Shown one piece after another: positions 12,241-22,682 of a stretch of 64,000 bases of DNA. The position numbers were made by a program, and so were the translations under genes. This stretch comes from Zanthoxylum bungeanum. Taxonomy: Eukaryota; Streptophyta; Magnoliopsida; Sapindales; Rutaceae. The stretch spans positions 62,001 through 126,000 of the forward strand of contig SKCR01025323.1 of the NCBI GenBank assembly GCA_019454045.1. The letters run 5' to 3'. The notes under the pieces are model-generated. The model made no database searches. It was not told the origin of the DNA and saw only the letters and a list, made by a program, of their open reading frames with translations. Each line of letters opens with the position of its first letter. The first letter of the stretch is position 1.

Positions 12241-12368
12241 GCCATATAGGCGGTAATCCATTTAGTCCAACTACACCAGCCATATAGGCGGTAATTATCT
12301 ATCACATAAAGACCAGCCATATAGGCGGTAAAGTAATTTATATTTAACCCGACCATATAGGCGGTAAT
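12241..12368. repeat. Four spaced copies of CCATATAGGCGGTAA
   Basis: Copies begin near 12242, 12280, 12317 and 12353, each separated by about 35-38 bp of unlike sequence. They lie in the C LTR, about 400 bp from the G-box cluster. Confidence 0.9.
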
Positions 12369-12742
12369 AAAGTCTGACATTAATTAATCCGGTTAAATTA
12401 TAATTTATAAATTATAGTTAAGTGAGATTTACCTAGATAATTATATTAAATGTTTCACCTTTTACCCCAGCGGAAATTTAACTACAAAACATAAAAGAAA
12501 AGAGAAGAAGAATAATAACTACTATTATTACTGAAAATTAAAATACATAATTAAAAATATTATTTATATATACAAAACTAGATGCAATCCTCTAAAAACA
12601 GGGAAAAACTCCCAAGGAAAGCACAAGAAATGAAGTGAAACCGAACTGAATTTATAGACTTTTTCTGGAATCGGCGTCGCGACGCCAAGACGCGTCTTCG
12701 GTTAACACGGATTGACCACGCATGTTCTGTCGGCAGAATCAG

Positions 12743-13045
12743 GAGGTGACACGTGTCACGCAGTGAAGGTGGTGCAATGAGAAATCGATACGTGGCACAC
12801 GGTGATTAGCTGAGCTTTCAGTCCAATGAACATCTGACACGTGGCACGCGTTTAGGATTGGTCCAATGAGAGATTAACACGTGGCAGCATGTGATTCGCC
12901 GGTGATTCGGTCCAATGAGAACTGGACACGTGGTAGACGACACATTTTAGCTGATCTTCTGTGATGATGACACGTGGCACAGCGCACGTTAGCAAGGTCG
13001 GCGCATGTTAGCAAGTTTAATTTCTCAGATTCTGACACGTGTCCC
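12743..13045. promoter_or_regulatory. Cluster of G-box/ABRE-like motifs with CCAAT boxes in the C LTR
   Basis: CACGTG occurs at 12750, 12838, 12878, 12927, 12971 and 13036, and TACGTG at 12789. Several sit in ACACGTGGC, the core seen by plant bZIP factors in abscisic-acid-responsive elements. Three units also carry GTCCAATGA about 15-20 bp upstream (near 12821, 12861 and 12910). The cluster is flanked by GGCGTCGCGACGCC at 12673-12686 and GGCGTCGCGACGC at 13078. Motif presence is seen directly; regulatory activity is inference. Confidence 0.7.
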
Positions 13046-13612
13046 TCGGCACACGTTAGCATGACCGGCTCACTTTAGGCGTCGCGACGCGTAGGTTCTT
13101 GGCGTCGCGATGCGGAATAATTACAAAATTGCCCTTTTTGTCATTTTTCTCTATTTTGGCCCCAAATTGCTTCCAATGCTTTCCCAACTTTATTTATCTG
13201 CAAAATAACACAAAACACATCAAAACGTTCATAAAACCCGAGAAACTATACGAAATATTAGGTTAGATGAGTGGGAAATAGTGATATAAATACCACTCAT
13301 CACACCCCCAAACCTAACATTTTGCTAGTCCTCGAGCAAAACATAAAATAAAATAACATAATAAAATTTAACTAAGCCACTTTCGTAGGGATCACGATTG
13401 CATTTAGCGTATGCAACAAGCCTTTAAACCCCTAGGTGTCCCTAGTGGACGAGTTGTAGTCTCGTGAAGGTTTACAGCAATGATACCCACAAATATTTTA
13501 CAAAAGTAAAAATGTAGTAAAACTAATGCACACAAAAGCAAAAAGACAAGCGAAAAGAGAATAAACATGGTGTTTTTGTAGTCTCGTGAAGGTTTAATGC
13601 ACACAAAAACAT

Positions 13613-13669
13613 TTTACATAGTTCGAGTGTTGGACACTTGAGTGATTGGCTATAGGCCAAGTGGGAGAT
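13613..13669 (+). pseudogene. A pol tail and polypurine tract
   Basis: 'agtgttggacacttgagtg' followed by 'ggctataggcc' matches the very end of D pol (39475-39513), the last codons after RNase H. AAGTGGGAGAT directly before the 3' LTR at 13670 is the plus-strand primer. It shows that A ends normally although its RT is missing. Confidence 0.82.
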
Positions 13670-15490
13670 TGTTGGACAATTATGACCCATAACATCACTA
13701 TTTGTAAAAGACATGGTGTTTTTGTACAAATTAACTATGTGACAACGAAAATTGCTCTTTTATCATTTTGTAATTGGATTACTTGGATATATAAATGATA
13801 AAAGTCCATATGATTAGTACCGGATTAATAAGATATGGGACAATATTAATCCACAAAAGGTTTAATCAGTAAATATCCATAGTCGTAGTATTATTGAGAC
13901 TAGACATCGATAATGCAGAATAGGCTAGTATTACACTTGTGCGCGTTATGGAAGCTTAACGACATAGTTCTCATATATTTAAGTATTGGATACTTATGCA
14001 AGTGTGATATGAGGTTCTGTTAGCCGTTGGACCGGGAACAGCTTCGCTCTGGATAGACCTCTCAGAGCCCCATTGGTAGTATGACTATGTGTCTATGGGA
14101 ATCCGAATCAGGGTAGGTGTATATGGTCTTAACCTTAGACTTGCATCGCTAATACTTATGACAATCAGTATAGTTTGGTTTTGTTCGTCCGGAGCTTTAA
14201 CAGGTTCTGTGTACGCCTCTTCTGGGTATACTGAGAATCGTAGTGTATTGGGTGTGGTGTCAAAATGGGAGTATCACTTCAGTCATATGGAGATGATGAT
14301 CACGCAGGGATACAAAACTAGTACTCTTAAATGCTGCAGCTATCGAGATAATATGACTAGGTCATGATTATCCGATTACAGAGACTAGTTGCTAGTGATC
14401 CGATAGTTGCTAGCATGTGACATCCGATACTGGATCTTATTACGCAATACATTGTATACTACGCCTGATACAAATTATATATTCTTCGTTGAATATTTCT
14501 GAAGAATTGGGTAGGCATGGTGCTTTGCTAGAAGCCAACCATGTCTTGTAAATCGGTGAGAATGTGGTACGCAGTACGCAAGTGTCGGATGGTCCGACAA
14601 CCGTATTTACTGCCAACATATCCAAGGATCTCTTTGGTCGCTTCCCAAAGATTCATCAATGACATTTGACTCGAACAGAATTAATCTGGGATTAATTATA
14701 AGAGAGAAAATTAATCTGTGATTAATTACGACAAGAATTTATTGGGATTAAATTCTTCTAGAAGAGAGAACGCGATTAATTTGGAATTAATCGTCAAAGT
14801 AAATTTAATAGTTAAATTAGATTTTACTATTTAATTTATTTAATTGAGCTAAAATAATATATTGGATATATTAATTGAAATTGGATTTCAATACGGAATT
14901 AAAATTGGATTTTAATTCAAGTGAACGAATTAATTTGGAATTAATTCGTGAGCGATTATCGTAATAATTTTGTGAGACATTATTATTTAATTAAATTGGA
15001 TTTAATTATTTAGCGACGAAAATTCGTTTAGTTGGATTAAACGAACCCGGCCCAAAGTGTGTTGTGTAAGCCAACTCAAATTTGGAATTTAAAATGGTAG
15101 GATCCACTTTACTTATATCACTTGTCACTATTTGTGATGGGTGTAGTTGGCTAATTAATTGTTGGACTTTAAAACACACAACACATCAAGTTGGACTTAC
15201 TATTCACTCTCTCCCTCATTTTTTTTCTCTCTTGGCCGAAAATGCTCTTCTTGGAGGAGAAAATTATCTTTCAAATATTTTTATAGCTAGTACTTAAAAG
15301 AGTCATTTTAAGGTGATAGAGAAACTGACCCAAGAGTTTGGAACTCAACAAAGGGCTTGGAGCTTCTATATCCAACCAAGAAACTTTTAAATTTTCTACC
15401 AATCAATGTAAGTTCTTTCCGCAAACTTTACTTGATTATTCAAACACAAATCATGATTTAGAGATCCTTGGCATGTCTAGGACACTAACA
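13670..15490 (+). repeat. A 3' LTR
   Basis: It starts TGTTGGACAAT and ends ACACTAACA, followed by the TSD AAAAC. It is colinear with 2100-3928 and slightly shorter through small indels. The hairpin chain is at about 14678-15045, and several stems that are imperfect in the 5' LTR are perfect here, such as CGAATTAAT with ATTAATTCG near 14935. Confidence 0.9.
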
Positions 15491-16087
15491 AAAACAACCT
15501 CTTAAACAGAGATTTAGAGCAAGACATTTATATGAAACAACTAGAAGGGTTTATCTCAAATAAATGTGATCATTTAGTTTGTAAGTTAAATAAATCTATA
15601 TATAGATTAAAACAAGCTTCTTGTCAGTGGTATTTAAAGTTTCATGATCTAATTTCTTCATTCGATTTCGCGGAGAATATTATGGATCAATGTATATACC
15701 AAAAAGTCAGTGGGAGAAAAATCATTTTCCTAGTCCTTTATGTAGATGATATTTTACTTGCTTCAAGTGATCTGGGCTTGCTTCATGAGGTAAAAGAATT
15801 TCTCTCGCAACGTTTTGAAATGAAAGATATGGGTGAAACTTCTTATGTCATTGGCATAAAGATTCAGAGAGATAGATCCCAAGGGATATTAGGACTATCT
15901 CAAGAAACCTATATAAAGTTCTTGAGAGATTTCATATAAGGGATTGTTCACCTAGTGTGTCACTTATTGTTAAAGGCGAGAAATTTAGTTTGAAACAATG
16001 CCCAAAGAATAATTTACAAAGGGAACAGATGACCAATATTCCTTATGCGTCTACAGTTGGAAGCCTGATGTATGTTCAGGTTTGTAC
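15491..16087 (+). pseudogene. P pol fragment 2: reverse transcriptase core
   Basis: RT resumes at once after A with the codons following DVKT. An open stretch at 15532-15939 carries KLNKSIYRLKQAS, the usual Copia RT motif, and the catalytic YVDD at about 15739-15750 (FLVLYVDDILLASS). It continues with EMKDMGETSYVIGIKI and LGLSQETY. A frameshift near 15935 moves the rest (CSPSVSLIVKGEKFSL, ASTVGSLMYVQV) to another frame. The fragment ends at TGTAC (16083-16087), where B inserted. RT would copy the element RNA into DNA in the cytoplasmic particle. This piece is only a relic. Confidence 0.9.
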
Positions 16088-18489
16088 TGTTGGGGTTGGT
16101 GCTCAGAGCGCCAATCCGCATCGTATTTATGTCTGATTCAATACGATCAATTCATTTTTCCATAATATTACTTATTTATCGTTTCACCTCTTGTTTTTAT
16201 ATACGTATTCGATCTGATTATGATTAGATTAAAACTAAATGTGGTTTAGTGATATGTATATATTAGACAAAGGCCCGATAATATATATTGCAGTACACAG
16301 TTACAAAGGTAGTTTGTAATCGACATTGGGAAATGTCACTGCTAAATGTATATTATCAAATATTGTTCATGGTCAAGATTTACTAACACGGGTCGGTTTG
16401 TCAAATCCGTTGAGACCAGTACATGTCGTACATCGAGACTTGGTCCGATGGTTTATCCCAATAAACCATGAGTCTGGGGAGACTCGTATAGACGTGTAGG
16501 TGTTTATAGTGGATAAACACTGAACGACTCACCAAAGATTCTTAATGGATGGTACACCAACATCAATAAGAATCTTCTCGGGTTGAGTATCATAGTGGTC
16601 ATTCGACTTAAGATACCATTGTGGATGTATGAGACATCCTCCACACTTAGATGGCAGTCACATCACCGATCAATTTAGATCAGACCTCCGTCTGTTCGTT
16701 GGGTGTGGACCGATCCTCAGGATATCCTGTGTGTGTCAAGATATGATCCGTCAGTTCTGCGTACAGAGCATAGGTAGTCCATATGTGATTAGCAATCAGT
16801 TAAATCTATGGCCATAGTATACTTCGGAAGTGAGTTCCGAATGTTATTTATAGATTGCTAAAAGAATCATCGACAGGACAATACCTATATAGATTTGACG
16901 TTTACATCTATATCTCTGGGATTATCCGGATAACTGTGACGAATGGATTATACGTATGCAATGACCTCGATCTGTATGATTCAGCGAGTTTATTCATGGT
17001 CGTCATAATTTACGGGTGGGTAAATTATGGACATGAAATTGGATTTTGTGACGGATATACCTGAATCTAGAGAGTCTCACTAATGAAATATACTCGTAGA
17101 GCACTAGGGCGACTATTATGAATAATGGTGATTATTTATAAATCGTTTAAACGTTAAAGAAAGATGCATGCAAACGGGCCGAACCATCATTTCCTAATTA
17201 ATGTGTATTTGTATTTAATATATGATATTATTAAATACACATTAATAAATTGTCAAATAAATATATTTGACATATATCATTAATATATGTATTTGAGATA
17301 TTTAAAGTAAATATAATACATATATTTGAGATATTTGTATTTAATTAATTATTTAATTGTTAAATTATTAATATAATTAAAATATAAATATCTCACCAAA
17401 TGATAAAGTTATGAAATGATTTTATGTGTAAATTGTTGACTTTATTCTTAAAGAAAAGGTTGTCAAAATGGTTTTGACTTCTTTAGATATTTGATTAAAT
17501 TGTTTAAAATGAAAAATATCTATTTCCTTTTTTCTTTTGAATTTTCTGCCAACACCCTAATTAAATATAATTTTTTTATTTTTGAGTTGCAATTGTTGAC
17601 TTACTTTAAATCATTAAATGGTTTGATGATGATTAAAGCAAGTTGATAAAGCAAAATTAAATGAAATGAAAAATATCTAGATATTAGTATATACACCCTA
17701 AATTTCGGCCAAGGCTAATTTTGTGGAGTATATATTATTTTGTTTCATCTTTTAGGGTTTAACAAGTTCATTAGATACCAAATAAACATAAAAGAAGATG
17801 AGAGAAAAGCTTGAAGGCCTAAAGAATGATGCTTGGAAAAATCATATTTTTGTAAGTTTTTCTTCAAAGTCTTCAACATGAAAATTGTTTCTAACATGCT
17901 TAGAATCATTTGTGTTGCTTTGGTGTTGTCTCTCTTCTTATAGTTTGTGTTTATTTTGGTTGTGAACTTTGATGAAAGATTGATGCATGTAAGTAAGCTT
18001 GAAATGGTTTCAAAGCTTTACCTTTTGATTCTTGGAAAATCAAGTTGCCATTCTATAGTTGGTAAGCCACTCCTTGGTGACCTAGAATTGTTATAGAGTT
18101 GTTTCAAAGTGGTGAGGCTAGATTGGTGAAGTATTGAATGAATTAAAGTGTTGGATTTTAAAGATTTGGTGAAATTGGACAATTTATTGAAATTGAATAA
18201 TTTCCGATTTTGATGTATTTGATATGTTGAAAATCATTTTAGAAGTGATTTAGAATCATCCAAAATTGTATTTGACAATTTTAGGACTAAAATGATAAAT
18301 TTGCAAAGTTTTGGGGCAATTCGGTAATTACCAAGAAATTTGATTTCTTGTGTAATTTTTGAAAATTTGAAAATTGGTTAATTAAATAAATAAGTTTATT
18401 TATTGATCCAAGAAAAATTTTGAAATCGAAAAATTTTGATTTTCCGCGTTTCCGCTGCGTTACCGATATTCCCCCTTAAAACCCCAACA
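16088..18489 (+). repeat. B 5' LTR
   Basis: It is 2402 bp and colinear with the 3' LTR except for a block of about 190-200 bp present only in the latter, missing here after 'gaaattgaataatt' near 18201. A 13-bp perfect inverted repeat, TTAATGTGTATTT (17198-17210) with its complement at 17233-17245, is shared by both copies. Confidence 0.88.
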
Positions 18490-21400
18490 AAATGGTATCA
18501 GAGCGAGTCTGATTCTTGGCCCATTGATATGATTAGCCCTTTAAATCTAATTTTTATTCTTGTCTTTTCTTAATACATGCATGCTTAATTTAATTTGATT
18601 AAATTTAAAGTGTATGAAACTTTATGGAATATCCCCGCTTAATAAGGTTTTAAAGTAACTAGTATTTGGAATACTTGTTTCTTGGTCCGTCTTGTCAATA
18701 CAGTTTATGAATATTTTTCTGTGACTACATCTGAGACCGTGCCTCTGCTGTGAGTGTGTAGCCGATAGAGATTTATTTATGCCAGATGTATATCAGATAC
18801 TAGATAAATTCAAGCAAAAGCGGAATCCTGAACGTGCCCTAGCTGTCAGGGTTACACAAGTAGCTTGAGTTTATCATTGGTGAGTTTAACCTTGGTACGC
18901 CTCCTTGTGAATGTGCCCTAGCTGTCACAACGAGAAACGACCAAGACCGGAACCCAGGAGTCACTATTGAGTGATTGAAAAATGAGTTGTCTACCTGATG
19001 AATATACGTAGGCGAGACTGTGCCTCTGCTGTGAGTCGAAATATATTCATGAGGTCCAATTCCCATTATGGAATTCGATTTAATTATTGAATTCTCTTTT
19101 TTCCAATGGGGATAACAGTATTACGTAAAATAGTGGAAGGCACTGCTAAGTTTAAAATATTCCATAACTTAGGCAGTGTGTATTATTATGGAAATTGCCG
19201 CTTGTTCGTTTCCTTATTCTATTGTTTATATAGAATTGAACTTTTATTCACTGCACACATATTTTGATATGTTATCTGACTTGACTCTGGGTTGCAGTTA
19301 TTCTAGAATAGGTTCTAGATACTAATAAACTAGGATATTATTAGATTGGTCTAAATCATCGGGAACTGTTGTTCTGACTTTCTTGAAAAATCAAGATGGT
19401 TAATGACTTAGTTTCTAAGTCATGACAGATAATCTAGATAGATATCCCTTTTAGGATATTATTCTGTAGAGAGAATAGTTTATTATGTAGTAAGAATTGA
19501 CACGAATGAGTTCATGTCTCGAGATTCTTGACTGGCATTAAGGAAGCCCCATTAGGTATTTGTTTATCTAGTAATGACGTTTCTTAGCTTTAATGACCTT
19601 TAGAGGCAATGTGTATGACACAATTTGCTAATCAGTTATTTGCAATTGTTGTGAATAGTTGAATGCAAATAGTAAAGCTAAAGAAAAGAGATGCGTATAG
19701 TTGTGTATAGAAAATATCGATTTTCACAATACTACAACTATAGGTATTGGATACCAGATCTCCCGTCTAGTAATTTAAAATATTAGTTAATGATTATTTT
19801 GATATTTGATATCAGAACTTGCAACTATTGGATAGTTACTTGTTCTTTATAAATAGTTGTTATATATTTTAAATATGACTAGTAGTGTCATTGACGTAGA
19901 GATAAACATTAAGAAAAATTATTCGGTAAAATAAATAATTTGGAACGGTGCTTTATGAGTTTAATCACTTAAGCATTAGATGCTTATTCCGTATGGTAAA
20001 TGATGGTTTGATACGAGATCATACCACATATCCTTATCCATTTAATGAATATTGTATTCGGGAAGGTGATTAAAATCTCGTTTAACCAATGATTTGTCAT
20101 TGGACCACCAGATTTATTAAACTGATACATTAGATGTATGTAGTTTAATGAATTGTAATTGCTTAAGGTAGTTTTCTTTACTTCGTAACTTAGTTTATGA
20201 ATTGTCATAACTTAGTTACGTGTTTCTGAAGGAACACATATTGAACGTCTTGAAAGTATCAAGAACTTTCAATCTGTTCTGATGAAACGTAGATTGAACA
20301 TTTTTGACTTGTTTAAATATATTCAATCTGAAGTTTTTTTTGAGAACCCTATCCTTAAAATTCATTACATGTCTTTGAACTGTTCAAAGATCTTTGATAC
20401 GATCAAACATATGAATTTAAAACAATTAGTTCTAAGGTTATTAAGTGAATATGATTCTTATTCAATATTATTCTTCCACTATTCCATCTTGATGGAATTG
20501 GTTAGTGGGAGTAATCGAATCTTGTATGATTTGATTCGTTTGATATTGAATGTTACCGAATTAGTTTTCAATACTCTTGGGGATATTCTCCAGTAACACT
20601 AGTTCATCTTTTTAATTTAGATTCCATTAATTTCTACAGTTACATATATGATATGTATATGTAGAAAATTCGAATCTAAAGGTTTGAGATTTGAATCTTT
20701 CTTTTATATAATAGTTATATAATGGAAATTACTTACACCTCAGAGGTATAAGTAAAATTTTATCGTTTATTCTGTTTAATAGAAAATTGTATTCTATTTG
20801 ATAGAATATCTTTCCTACGATCCTAAGTAATAAAATCATTTTATTACTTGGTGTGTAACATCGAATGTTAACAATTGTAGAAAAGACTTGACTTATTAAA
20901 GTCAAATGTGAGAATGATAAATTAGAAATGGAACTACGTAATTAATAAGATGAAACAACCCTTATACATCTTCTATATAAGTCTAATAGGATATCAGAAT
21001 CATTTACGAGTATTTGATACTTAATGGTTCTGTTGTTTTCTTACCGAAGAAAATTATCCTATAACTTTTAATGGAAGCGATATTTGATATCGATTCTGGA
21101 AGTTCACTATTGAACCATAGATCTAAGATTGTTCGTAGCTTACTACAATCAAGTTTTGAACTTGATTAAGCTTTAATTATGAATTAGTTCATGATATGTG
21201 CTAATTATTTGCGCAGCAAAAATAGTGTGAGCTTATTAAAGGTTTGACCTTTATAGTATGACAGTGAGAAAAGTTATACTCAGCAATCTATTGTAGATTT
21301 TGAGAAAACTTATCTCTAGTCACGCTAATTGAACAATTAAAGATATATTGGTTAATGTTGATATTAAACTGTACATTTTAGCTAAAGAATGCAAAGTGGC

Positions 21401-22682
21401 ATTTTTTGAATGACTCATTCAGATAAGAGATCAGTTGTGATTTCTTTGTTTGAAGAGTTCATTCTGGAATGGCCCTAGAGTTTGTGTTCTGCTGAGATTG
21501 CAGTTTAGTGTGCTAGCTTATAGAGCATATTGTATACTTGAATAAGTCTTCCGGAAATCCGTGTTCTCTATTTTTGATATCAGTCATATTGTCTGATCTT
21601 GTCAAAGTATAGAGAATACATATGTGATTAAAGGGTTAGTGGGAGCGTATAAATGACTTTCTAGTATTATATATCCTAACGAAATTATCATTATTATGGT
21701 AATATTGAGATGTTTGTAAGGTAAAAGGTTTACCTAAGTCTTCTTTACTCCGTGAAAGCAGTGGGAGTAGTCTCTGTTATATACGATATAAAGTTTTATA
21801 TATAAGATATAAGATTAAGAGACTTGTGAGATAATCCTATTAGTTGTACATTATATGATCTAATAAAGGACATAACTAGTCTATTTGTATGACAGTTAGT
21901 ATAACTGTTTGACAGTTAATGTGTGTCTTGTATATAGTATTCATCTTTCGTAAAGGATGATTCCTTTTTCAAAAGAGATATTGATTAGAATGTCTAATCA
22001 ATCTTATGTATCATTTGATGATGACATAATGAATACTTTATTATATGTGATTAAAGATATCGATTTAATCGTAATTGTTACGAGTTATTTTGATATCCTA
22101 TAGACCATAGGATGGATCTTGAAACACGTTCTTTATGATCTTTGAGATATTAAGAATGAGTTTCTAATTCATGGAGAATACATTCTGCAACCATTAGGGT
22201 CATATTAGTTTTGAGACTAATTATGACGCTAGATTGTCTACGTCATAAAGATTCAGAAAAGATGCAGTGAGAATGTCACAGAGGATTCTACTTTTTGAGT
22301 GGAATTAGATGCAACTTATGAAGTATCGACTTATGAAGTTGCATAATGACCTTATAAATTAGAAGTTTTGGATTGGTGTTGTGCTTGTGGTTGTCTGCAT
22401 AGTATTTTGGATTTGATCCCTAAATACCTGGACAGTTGTAGCACAATACTGATGTAGCATCAGAGTCATATTAATGTATAATTTAGATTCTACAAAATAT
22501 GAATGATGCTGGCTATGGGAAACGATTGGGTTTGTTTGACAAACTCAATATGTTATAACATACCTACTTTTTGTTGCCTACCTCTTAAGTGCTAGGTGAG
22601 CTTTTGAGAGCCATGAATATACGATACACATTGAGATGTGTATATGATACCGTGGATTGGCACAAGAGCGAGTGGGAGAAAT
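18490..22682 (+). other. B interior: primer site and degenerate or non-coding sequence
   Basis: TGGTATCAGAGCGAGT at 18493-18508 is the primer-binding site. Beyond it no protein is recognised: the longest open stretch (20282-20596) has no familiar motif and low complexity. Short pairs of repeats occur early on: TGCCTCTGCTGTGAGT near 18738 and 19021, and TGCCCTAGCTGTCA near 18834 and 18912. A few spots around 21650-21700 and 22090-22270 weakly recall Copia RT spacing (such as 'gttagtgggagcgt') but no frame supports it. Confidence 0.6.

Larger units (their letters stand above)
11394..13612 (-). mobile_element. C-family LTR plus a piece of interior, truncated
   Basis: The LTR runs from TGACCAGCG (11394) to about 13304. 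It is recognised because the same start and the first roughly 800 bp recur at 63203-64000. On the minus strand the LTR would begin TGTGATGAGTGG, preceded by TTTGGGGG, a plausible polypurine tract; about 300 bp of non-coding interior follow to 13612. No second LTR or TSD is seen. The fragment sits exactly where the RT and RNase H of A should be. A Ty3/Gypsy origin is likely from the G-rich tract but unproven. Confidence 0.72.
2100..15490 (+). mobile_element. Copia element A, complete ends, degenerate interior
   Basis: LTRs at 2100-3928 and 13670-15490 flank the interior. The TSD is AAAAC at 2095-2099 and 15491-15495, and removing the element puts the P RT codons back in register. The first base of the 5' LTR appears changed (CGTTGG instead of the TGTTGG seen in the 3' LTR). 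A TGGTATCAGAGC primer site follows the 5' LTR and an AAGTGGGAGA polypurine tract precedes the 3' LTR. The interior holds a long leader, a mutated gag, a partial pol, a solo Gypsy LTR (H) and a C-family fragment that replaced most of RT and RNase H. The lineage within Copia is not assigned. Confidence 0.9.

Noticed and set aside
14089..14367. ORF shared by the A and D LTRs ('YTENRSVLGV')
   Set aside because: Recurs at 31415-31627 and 39990-40202 only because the LTRs are related; frames are interrupted in the A 5' LTR and in E.
20282..20596. 104-codon ORF in the B interior
   Set aside because: No recognisable motif, biased AT-driven composition, isolated among stops; probably chance.
21640..22300. 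Copia RT remnant in B
   Set aside because: A few words resemble RT (near 'gttagtgggagcgt' and 'aaagattcag') but no continuous frame or catalytic motif could be followed; kept only as a possibility.
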